Source of the DNA: G041228335 sp964580905
Lineage (GTDB): Bacteria; Pseudomonadota; Alphaproteobacteria; Puniceispirillales; UBA1172
Length of the DNA: 32,553 bases
Assembly (NCBI GenBank): GCA_964580905.1
Contig: CAZOLR010000022.1
Coordinates: 1-32,553, forward strand
Direction: 5' to 3'
Both the position numbers and the translations under genes were made by a program. The notes beneath the pieces were generated by a model that saw nothing but the letters and a program-made list of their open reading frames with translations, ran no database searches and had not been told where the DNA came from. Shown here piece after piece: positions 25,171 to 32,269 of the stretch (positions are counted from its first letter, which is position 1; every line of letters begins with the position of its first letter).

Positions 25171-25306
25171 GTGCGATCGAACAAATACGAAGGACTACTG
25201 GTCTTCCGATCAATTTGCTTTTTATTCATTCCAGTGGCATTCTCGGACTGCGCCTTTCCGGGACCTGCCCGGAGACAGTAATGTTTTTATTTCGAAAGAG
25301 GCCGGA

Positions 25307-27454
25307 ATGCCAGGACATCACGACCAGCCACATGGTATCAGCCGCCTTTACGGCCTGCTGCATCAACCCTGGATGAAATCCTATACGGGCTGGATCTATA
25401 ATCTTCTGGCCGCGGCGCTGATCCTGATGGCCGGTCTCGTCAATTACGATGCCCGTGATAGTCAATGGCAGGAATGGCAGACAAACAAGCCCTACTTTTT
25501 TGCCGATGGCTCGCCCCTGGTCAGTACCACCGACGCCGGATACTTTCTTTCTTATGCCCGGGATTATCAGGAAGGGAAGTTTGATTTTGACCAGTCCCGA
25601 AGCTGGCCTGAACATGCCGAAGATCCGCCTGAAATGGACGGCGCGACAGATATTCCACTCCTGTCGGTGATCATCAGACATCTGGCTGATACGTTTTATA
25701 ACGGCGATCTGCTGATGGCAGGAAATGCCATGATACCTTTCACGGCCTTGCTGACAGCCATCGCTATAGGTCTGTCTTTCTGGGCGGCAGGCTTTCCCGC
25801 CGAAGGTGCCATTGCCGGGCTTGGCACCGGGCTTTCCTATGGCTATTTCCTCAGAACATCCATCGGACGCATTGATACCGACCAGCTTATCCTCTTTTTC
25901 ATCTCCCTTGTTTTGGGGGCTATATTACTGGCCTGCCGCCAGGCTGACCGGCGGCGTGGAATTTTCTTCATCCTCCTTGCGGCGGGATTGTTTCACCTTT
26001 TCCATTGGTGGTACGATCGGCCGCTTTTTCTTGTCCTGATGCCGGGAATCGTTTTTGCCGCCGCGATACTGCACCGCACAGGATGGAAAACCACGCTGAT
26101 CCTGACGGGTGTTTTTATCCTGGCGATCAATCCGGTTGATGTTGTTGCTTCTGTCTTTCCTGTTGTGCTTGAAGGCCTCGGGCGAGTTGAAATCTCCTCT
26201 GTTGACTTCAGCCAGATACCCTTAAGCTTTCCCGATACAGGGAAAACGATTGGTGAGCTCGGAAAGTACAGTTTTGCCGAAATTCTCAATCGGGTGACAG
26301 GCATGTACGGGATCAGTGTCGCCGGTATCATCGGGGCGGGGATATGGATGGTGCTTTATCCTGCCCGAGGCATTGTCTTTCTTCCTTTTATTGTGATCGG
26401 CCTGATGAGCAGTATCATCGGTCAGCGGTTTGCTTTTTATGCGGCGCCAATGATCTGGTTCGGAACAGGCTGGCTTGGCCTGACATTGATACGGGCATTA
26501 CATTATAGCCTGAAACGGCGTTCCCCTGCGGATGATGGGGCAAATGTGGCCGGATTATCCTCTCATCTGCCGGTAATCGGGTCCGGATTGCTGATAATTC
26601 TTTTCCTGGCTTCTTTTCAAATGAACACAAACGAGCAGATGAACAGGACAATCGGCCAGCCAAGTTTTCCAGCTGATATAATCCGCAGTTTTACCAAGCT
26701 TGCAAAACTGGATCAGGGGCGGGGCGGCGTTATCGCCAGCTGGTGGGATTATGGCTACATCATCCATTTCAAAACCGGTCTGCCCACCCTTCATGACCCG
26801 GGAAGCAAGGGCGGACCCCGGACGTATTTTCTTGGCCGGGGGTTTGTTGATCCCGATCCCGATGCGATGATCAACTCCATCCGCTATATCAGCGAAAAAT
26901 CAGATGAAGATATTGCCGGAGACAGCCAGTCTCTCGCCATTTTGAATGCCGCGCTCCGTTCAGGTGCTTCATCCTCATCACCTCAAAGGCCGGTTTATAT
27001 TGTGCTGACAGGCCAGATGACACACTGGCTGCGATCCATGGCCGTGCACGGATTGCATGACCTGACGAATGACACTGCACCTTCAGATGCAATACTTGAT
27101 CAATACGGATATTTTCAACTTCCATGCAAACAAACCGGCCAAAGCGAACTCGACTGCAATGGCCAGATGATCAATTTCATCGACGGGACGGTTGATGGTC
27201 AGCCCGCCCTGTCCCAGGTTGTCAAATTAGAGAACGGTTTTGTGCGCGAGGCGAAAAATTACGAACGCCCCGGACGATACACCCTGATTCTGGAAAAAAC
27301 AGGCACGTTTCCGACCCAGGTATTTGTTGTCCCCCACCGCACATGGGCTTCTTCGTTCAACCAGCTCTACCGCCTGGGTTTATATGATGAAAATCGCCTC
27401 AAACTTATCCTCGATGACTACCCGTCTGTCAGGGTATTTGAAATACTGCAATAA
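25307..27454 (+). CDS. STT3/PglB-like oligosaccharyltransferase
   Basis: The 715-residue protein has an N-terminal membrane domain of about a dozen or more hydrophobic segments (about 28-450) and a C-terminal periplasmic domain. All catalytic landmarks of the STT3 family are visible: Asp76 in STTDAGYFLSYARD (first external loop), the DxD-type motif Asp190-Thr-Asp192 in GRIDTDQ, Glu317 in TIGEL (fifth external loop, as in PglB Glu319), Arg374 in GQRFAFYAAP, and the WWDYG motif at 479-483 that reads the +2 Ser/Thr of the sequon. A later TGQMTHWLRSM may be the equivalent of the MI motif. Such enzymes move a lipid-linked oligosaccharide to Asn in N-x-S/T on the periplasmic face of the inner membrane. 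The ATG has AGAGG upstream. The next gene, 71 bases on, encodes a TPR-sulfotransferase. The enzyme is well known in Campylobacterota and archaea; seeing it in an alphaproteobacterial context is unusual. Confidence 0.9.
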   Translation: MPGHHDQPHGISRLYGLLHQPWMKSYTGWIYNLLAAALILMAGLVNYDARDSQWQEWQTNKPYFFADGSPLVSTTDAGYFLSYARDYQEGKFDFDQSRSWPEHAEDPPEMDGATDIPLLSVIIRHLADTFYNGDLLMAGNAMIPFTALLTAIAIGLSFWAAGFPAEGAIAGLGTGLSYGYFLRTSIGRIDTDQLILFFISLVLGAILLACRQADRRRGIFFILLAAGLFHLFHWWYDRPLFLVLMPGIVFAAAILHRTGWKTTLILTGVFILAINPVDVVASVFPVVLEGLGRVEISSVDFSQIPLSFPDTGKTIGELGKYSFAEILNRVTGMYGISVAGIIGAGIWMVLYPARGIVFLPFIVIGLMSSIIGQRFAFYAAPMIWFGTGWLGLTLIRALHYSLKRRSPADDGANVAGLSSHLPVIGSGLLIILFLASFQMNTNEQMNRTIGQPSFPADIIRSFTKLAKLDQGRGGVIASWWDYGYIIHFKTGLPTLHDPGSKGGPRTYFLGRGFVDPDPDAMINSIRYISEKSDEDIAGDSQSLAILNAALRSGASSSSPQRPVYIVLTGQMTHWLRSMAVHGLHDLTNDTAPSDAILDQYGYFQLPCKQTGQSELDCNGQMINFIDGTVDGQPALSQVVKLENGFVREAKNYERPGRYTLILEKTGTFPTQVFVVPHRTWASSFNQLYRLGLYDENRLKLILDDYPSVRVFEILQ

Positions 27455-27525
27455 TGACGTTGATCTGAGACATCCCTTACCATTATTTTTTGGCACCCTC
27501 CCCGGGCCACACAGCAGGTTATTTG

Positions 27526-29298
27526 ATGAGTGATATTGCAAAAATCCGGCAGCTTTCCATGCAAGGCAGACATAATGAGGCAACCGCAGCTGCGGCGAAG
27601 TTGTTAAAAAATAATCCAAAGGTTCTTGCTGTTCTTGAAACACATGCGTCCGTTCATTTAAATGCCCGGAAATTTTCAATAGCGTTAAACTCTTTCAAGA
27701 GCCTGTTGAATGTAAATTCTTCGAAAATCGAATATCTTTTTGGTGCAGCATTATGCTTTGAAAAAACCGGTGAATTGGATAAGGCCACCAACACCTATCT
27801 TAAACTCATTGATCTTGAACCTGAAAATTTCATGTTCAGGGTGAATCTTGGAGTGATTTTTCGCCTACAGAATAAGCTCGATCAATCACTGTTTCATCTC
27901 AGAAAGGCCGTATCTCTAGAACCATCTCAACCTGAAGTTCTGCAAAATCTTGCTATCACCCTTCAGCATCAGGAAAATCATGAAGAAGCTCTCGAAGTTT
28001 ATGGTCGTGTCCTTAAAATAGATCCCAATCATTATCGTGCCATGTGTAATATGGGTGCGATCAAGACAACGTTGAAACGCCTTGATGAAGCACGCGAGAT
28101 TCTTGAAGCCTCCCTTAAAATTGCACCTGATTATAGCAAATCATTGAATAACCTCGGGCTTGTTTTTGTGTATCAGGGCCATCTTGATCTGGCGCAAGAA
28201 ATGTATCTGAAAGCCATTGAGGCGCATCCCGATGAAGGTAAAGCGTATAACAGCCTGATCAGTCTTGCCGTCAACAGCAAAGAACATGATGAGGTATTAA
28301 AGGGTATATTTACCTCTCTTGAAAAAAGAATATCACAAAAAGAGCCTATCAACGATCTTGGCAGCGCCATGTTCTCCCTTGGCAATTTTCATGAAAAACA
28401 CAAAAACTCCACAAAGGCAGAAAAATTCTTCAAACAGGCAAATGAAATCGTTTCAAGACAACGACCCTACGATAATCATAGAGTGCAGAGGGAGTTTCGC
28501 CGGTTACAGGACATAAGCGCATCACTTCCAGACTATAGCCCAAAAACAAATTCAGGGCAGGGGTATATATTCATTGTTGGTATGCCGCGTTCCGGCACAA
28601 CTTTGCTTGAATCGATTCTTGCCAGCCATCCCGATATAATAGCGGGAGATGAATTGCCCTTCTTGGATATGATTTGCTCTAAATCTCTTCTTACCCCTTC
28701 CCGGGAACCATCATCCATTGACGCTAAAACCCTACAAGATATTTCAGAGTTTTATGATCGAAAGACGCAACCATTTTTCGAAAACGGCAATTGGCTGATA
28801 GATAAGCTTCCAAATAATTATTTTTGGATTGCTGTCATTCGCAAGATATATCCAGAGGCAAAAATCTTGCATATCCACAGGGATCCTATGGATAATTTAT
28901 GGTCGCTGTACCGGGCTAATTTTGAAAACGGTCATAATTTCAGTTATTCAATGAAATCCCTTGGCCAGTTTTATGCACATTATCAAAATCTGATGGCATA
29001 TTTTGATGTTAACTTTGAGAATTCGTTTCTATCTGTGAACTATGATGAACTGGTTCTTGATGCTAGCTCAATTTCTCATCAAATCTTCAATTACTTAAAT
29101 ATTCATGACTACATATTTGAAGAATCAGACCGTGGAAAAGGATATTTTTCCAAAACTGCCAGTCTTGTTCAGGTTCAGCAGCCAATCAATGCACGTTCAG
29201 TTCAAGGGTGGCGACGTCATGAAAAATTCCTGCTACCTGCCCTTTACTCACTACAAAAACAACAACAACGCAGTAATCTTCCTGTTTACGAAATATAA
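27526..29298 (+). CDS. TPR-sulfotransferase (first copy)
   Basis: The ATG at 27526 gives 590 residues; an earlier in-frame ATG (27490) adds an unlikely Pro/Gly leader. TPR repeats fill about the first 270 residues (for example FMFRVNLGVIFRLQNKLDQS, SKSLNNLGLVFVYQGHLDLA). The sulfotransferase domain follows, with the 5'-phosphosulfate loop GMPRSGTT at 352-359 and the 3'-phosphate motif around His451-Arg-Asp-Pro (HIHRDPMDNLWSLYR). It should transfer sulfate from PAPS to an acceptor; eukaryotic tyrosylprotein sulfotransferases share this fold, but the acceptor here, protein or glycan, is unknown. No signal peptide is seen, so it probably works in the cytoplasm. It lies 71 bases after the STT3 gene on the same strand, likely the same transcript, and its stop is four bases from that of the second copy. 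The gene is AT-rich. Confidence 0.88.
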   Translation: MSDIAKIRQLSMQGRHNEATAAAAKLLKNNPKVLAVLETHASVHLNARKFSIALNSFKSLLNVNSSKIEYLFGAALCFEKTGELDKATNTYLKLIDLEPENFMFRVNLGVIFRLQNKLDQSLFHLRKAVSLEPSQPEVLQNLAITLQHQENHEEALEVYGRVLKIDPNHYRAMCNMGAIKTTLKRLDEAREILEASLKIAPDYSKSLNNLGLVFVYQGHLDLAQEMYLKAIEAHPDEGKAYNSLISLAVNSKEHDEVLKGIFTSLEKRISQKEPINDLGSAMFSLGNFHEKHKNSTKAEKFFKQANEIVSRQRPYDNHRVQREFRRLQDISASLPDYSPKTNSGQGYIFIVGMPRSGTTLLESILASHPDIIAGDELPFLDMICSKSLLTPSREPSSIDAKTLQDISEFYDRKTQPFFENGNWLIDKLPNNYFWIAVIRKIYPEAKILHIHRDPMDNLWSLYRANFENGHNFSYSMKSLGQFYAHYQNLMAYFDVNFENSFLSVNYDELVLDASSISHQIFNYLNIHDYIFEESDRGKGYFSKTASLVQVQQPINARSVQGWRRHEKFLLPALYSLQKQQQRSNLPVYEI

Positions 29299-29302
29299 GA
29301 CA

Positions 29303-30850
29303 CTAGTCCCAACCTTGTCGTTCCAGGACAGGCTTAAGCATATCCCGTAACGGCATAAGATCAGTTTCGTAATTTTTCCATTCTTCTGAGCTTTTTGTAT
29401 AAATTTTATCCCTGATCTGAATATTAGATACTGTTTTCACAGCCCTGTTGTTATCTTCTATTTTCAAGCAGCTTTCTTCCCATTCAAGTCCAAGATCTGC
29501 CAGGAGTTTTTCTATTTGTTCCCGAGGGCTTTGGGTCAGGTCAACATAATCTACGGTAATTATATCGTCTTTATATTCTTCACAATAATACGACATAAGA
29601 CTGTCATATTGCAGATAAAACCTGCCGATATCCTCCAGATCGTAAGTGTAGCTCATCCCTAGTGCAGGAAAATAATTTCTGAAGTTTGAAAAGCAAACAG
29701 CCATCGGATGTCTTTTAAGATGAATGATCTTGGCATTCGGAAAAAGGGATCTGATAAAACATATCCAACGGAAGTTAAGCGGCATTTTATCGGTAAATAT
29801 TGGCTTGCTAATACCCATCTGGTTGATCTGTGTGAGGTAATATTTTCTTGCAGATTCAATCATAGCAGTTGAGATGTTGGGGGTGTCCCAGCAATATTTC
29901 TTGATTGCATGACCAAGATAATCCATTTCTCCAGCTGCATGCACGGCGCTATGTCCGGATAAAATTTGTTCCACCAGCGATGTTCCAGACCGCGGCATTC
30001 CCAGAATAAAGACCGGCTTTAAATCATCAGATATTTTTGACTTTATTGGTGGTATAGATTTTTTCACCTGATCTATTCTGTCAAAAATACCCTGATCAAA
30101 TTCATACTTGTACCCGGATGATGTTTTTTGGATCGCATTGGCTTCTTTCCAGTAATTGAAAGCATGATCATATTTCTTAAGATCAGCGAAAGCTTTACCC
30201 AATCCGAAGTTCAGGAATACCCTTTGTTCTGATGATAAATTTCTATGCCCGAGTTGGGCCTGCATGTCTTTTATATGCTGGTCGTTTTCATCCTTGTATC
30301 GATGCATTATGCTGAGATTTTGATGGGCTTCGGCAAAAGCGGGGTCAATTTCCAGAATTTTCCGGACTGTTGCCCTCGCTTCATCCAGCCTGCCCAAATT
30401 CATATATGCCTGCGCCAGATAAGCCTGACATTTAAGGTTATCAGGTTGCAATTCAAGAACTTTTTTGAATGATTTGATACTATCCTCAATCCTGTAGAGA
30501 TTGATGAGAACACTCCCCAAGCCAAGATGGGCAATTATATATTCCGGATTCAGTTCAATAGCCCTTTCAAAGGATTTCAGCGCTTTTGCATGTTCTCCAA
30601 AGTCTTTTAACGCCTTGGCAAGGTTATTATGTGCTTCTGCGGATTTGGGATTTATTACTGTGACTTTGTTAAAACAGTCAATCGCTTGCTCCAACATGTT
30701 TTGAGACGCAAAAGTTACCCCAAGTATTGTAAATACGGCCGCATTTTTAGGGTTGGTTTTTCTGAAAGCTCGGGCGTTTTTGATGATCTGGCTGAATTGA
30801 CCCTGACTGTAGAGAAACTTCAGATGTTCTAGGGTAAATTTATTATTCAT
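29303..30850 (-). CDS. TPR-sulfotransferase (second copy)
   Basis: The 515-residue protein has about five or six TPR units in the first 230 residues (FTILGVTFASQNMLEQA, AEAHNNLAKALKDFGEHAKA, AYLAQAYMNLGRLDEA) and a C-terminal sulfotransferase domain. That domain starts with FILGMPRSGTSLVEQIL (PAPS loop at 284-291), has an acidic AAGEMDYLG segment, and shows the 3'-phosphate motif in HLKRHPMAVCFSNFR. It is the same architecture as the neighbouring gene, but the sequences differ clearly, so this is an old paralogue or a separate acquisition, not a recent tandem copy. It faces the first copy tail to tail. Acceptor unknown. The gene is AT-rich. Confidence 0.88.
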   Translation of the reverse strand: MNNKFTLEHLKFLYSQGQFSQIIKNARAFRKTNPKNAAVFTILGVTFASQNMLEQAIDCFNKVTVINPKSAEAHNNLAKALKDFGEHAKALKSFERAIELNPEYIIAHLGLGSVLINLYRIEDSIKSFKKVLELQPDNLKCQAYLAQAYMNLGRLDEARATVRKILEIDPAFAEAHQNLSIMHRYKDENDQHIKDMQAQLGHRNLSSEQRVFLNFGLGKAFADLKKYDHAFNYWKEANAIQKTSSGYKYEFDQGIFDRIDQVKKSIPPIKSKISDDLKPVFILGMPRSGTSLVEQILSGHSAVHAAGEMDYLGHAIKKYCWDTPNISTAMIESARKYYLTQINQMGISKPIFTDKMPLNFRWICFIRSLFPNAKIIHLKRHPMAVCFSNFRNYFPALGMSYTYDLEDIGRFYLQYDSLMSYYCEEYKDDIITVDYVDLTQSPREQIEKLLADLGLEWEESCLKIEDNNRAVKTVSNIQIRDKIYTKSSEEWKNYETDLMPLRDMLKPVLERQGWD

Positions 30851-31010
30851 CTAAACACCAGATAAATGAGCACACATAATTCTTGATTAATTCACTCAAC
30901 TATAGCTACCTTCGGATTGCTTGCAAAATCTTCTTGTTTCCAGGCTTTCTCAAAAGCGTTGTAAAAATACAACACTCTGTGGGAAAAAATTCATTATTTA
31001 TATTAATAAA

Positions 31011-31038
31011 TTCTAATTTAATAAATGCTTAATTAGAA
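31011..31038 (+). promoter_or_regulatory. Leader inverted repeat before the porin gene
   Basis: TTCTAATT (31011-31018) and AATTAGAA (31031-31038) are perfect eight-base arms with a 12-base loop. The right arm and loop overlap the first CtrA-type box. If transcribed it would form a weak AT hairpin; as DNA it could be a protein site. Confidence 0.35.
31018..31032. promoter_or_regulatory. CtrA-type box 1 (TTAA-N7-TTAA)
   Basis: TTAA at 31018-31021, seven bases, then TTAA at 31029-31032: an exact match to the CtrA half-site arrangement. If this box sits at the -35 position, transcription would start near 31060, some 20 bases before the porin ATG. AT-rich DNA makes a single match weak evidence; a second box lies 33 bases downstream. 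Confidence 0.4.
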
Positions 31039-31050
31039 AGAAGAGGCCAA

Positions 31051-31066
31051 TTAAGGCTAAGTTAAC
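31051..31066. promoter_or_regulatory. CtrA-type box 2 (TTAA-N7-TTAAC)
   Basis: TTAA at 31051-31054, seven bases, then TTAAC at 31062-31066, the full published consensus including the final C. It ends 15 bases before the porin start codon. At this position a bound CtrA would more likely repress or modulate than activate. Confidence 0.45.
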
Positions 31067-31081
31067 TCAATGAGGTATATT

Positions 31082-32086
31082 ATGCGTAAGACTCTTCTTG
31101 CTACAACTGCACTGGCCACCATCGGTGGTATCGTTGCTGTTGCTCATGCTGACGTTGCAATCACTGGTGCTACTCAGGTTCACTATGAAAGCGTAAGCGA
31201 CGACAACACAGCGTCAACCCTTCCTTCAGACACAGCTTTTACTCTTGGTAACACCGTTACCATCTCCATGAGCACGTCTTCCGATAACGGTCTGACCTTC
31301 GGCATGACACAACTTGTCGGCAACTGGGCAGACACCAAAACTGAAGCCTATATCAGCGGTGATTTCGGTAAGGTCATCATCTGTGACGCTTCCACATCTG
31401 GTTCATGCGGTGCTGCCGGTGACTATGACGTAACATCTGTTGGTATTGCTGGTGGTCATGGCGACCAGACATTCTCCCTTATGCCAGGTGGTACTGTAAC
31501 ATCTGCTGTTTCTGCCGTTGAAATCGATGAAGCACAGATCGACGACGCCACAGATACTGATGGTGCAACACTTGAGTACCATAGCCCATCCTTCGGTGGT
31601 CTGACCTTTGGTATGCACACATCACATCTTGCAAGAGGTGACGACAACACCAGCATGGGTTACGGGATGAAGTATTCCGGTTCCATGGGTGATGTGTCCT
31701 ACAGCGTAGGCGCTGCTTCCTACGATGGTGTTGGCAATGATGAAGAAGGTACACATGTTGGTGCCAACGTTTCCTTCGGTGATATGACCTTTGGTATTGG
31801 TAACGCAAGCAACAAGTCTTCTTCAACCAGCAAGAAAGAAACTCTGTCTTACAGCGTTAACTATGCTGTAAATTCAGATATCACTCTGAACGTTGGTCAC
31901 ACCAATTCTGAAAACAAAGCAGGTTCAACAAACTACGAAGCCACTAACACAACTGTTGGTGTCAAGTACAACATTGCACCTGGCCTCTATGCTACACTGA
32001 GCTCACATTCCTTCGACTACAAGGAAGACGGCAGCACAAGCAACGACGGCCAAGCTGTTGTTTCTCAGATCCAGATGTCCTGGTAA
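31082..32086 (+). CDS. Outer-membrane porin (Gram-negative porin family)
   Basis: The ATG at 31082 has TGAGG six bases upstream and gives 334 residues with an ideal signal peptide, MRKTLLATTALATIGGIVAVAHA, cleaved before DVAITG. The mature protein is Gly/Ser/Thr-rich and acidic, with alternating strand patterns (for example FGGLTFGMHTSH, GDMTFGIGNAS, GLYATLSSHSFDY) and ends in QIQMSW, an aromatic C terminus as read by the BAM complex. It should be a beta-barrel channel for small solutes. Cys101 and Cys109 lie nine residues apart in what looks like a loop and may form a disulfide. Asn189 lies in DDNTS, a D-x-N-x-S sequon. Codon use is strongly biased and a perfect terminator follows, both signs of high expression. 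The leader has two CtrA-type boxes. Confidence 0.9.
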   Translation: MRKTLLATTALATIGGIVAVAHADVAITGATQVHYESVSDDNTASTLPSDTAFTLGNTVTISMSTSSDNGLTFGMTQLVGNWADTKTEAYISGDFGKVIICDASTSGSCGAAGDYDVTSVGIAGGHGDQTFSLMPGGTVTSAVSAVEIDEAQIDDATDTDGATLEYHSPSFGGLTFGMHTSHLARGDDNTSMGYGMKYSGSMGDVSYSVGAASYDGVGNDEEGTHVGANVSFGDMTFGIGNASNKSSSTSKKETLSYSVNYAVNSDITLNVGHTNSENKAGSTNYEATNTTVGVKYNIAPGLYATLSSHSFDYKEDGSTSNDGQAVVSQIQMSW

Positions 32087-32107
32087 TTCCCGGGATTTCG
32101 TTTCGGC

Positions 32108-32139
32108 AAAGGGGAGCTTCGGCTCCCCTTTGTTTTTTT
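32108..32139 (+). terminator. Intrinsic terminator of the porin gene
   Basis: A perfect ten-base-pair stem, AAAGGGGAGC (32108-32117) and GCTCCCCTTT (32122-32131), closes on a stable TTCG tetraloop and is followed by G and seven T's (32133-32139). It begins 21 bases after the porin stop. It is the only textbook intrinsic terminator in the window. Confidence 0.95.
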
Positions 32140-32269
32140 ATCCAGCATCTTATGAAGATTGATTCCGTAATATGCCGGATGTTAAAACCAATTTAATCAT
32201 TGGCCTTTCCTCAAATCAGAGGTAGAAAAGGCATATAGCTATAAGCCAAATCAATAAGGGGCTGAGCCG

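Noticed and set aside
25027..25306. Short frames in the gap between the YggS-type gene and STT3
   Set aside because: They have no ribosome site, no recognisable content and overlap neighbouring genes.
25307..27454. Assignment of the STT3-like protein as an ArnT, PMT or O-antigen ligase
   Set aside because: WWDYG, the DTD motif, TIxE and GQRF together are specific to STT3-type oligosaccharyltransferases; the other GT-C families lack WWDYG.
27490..27525. Upstream ATG of the first TPR-sulfotransferase
   Set aside because: It adds a Pro/Gly/His leader unlike the repeat domain; the ATG at 27526 has an AGG at suitable spacing and starts directly with TPR sequence.
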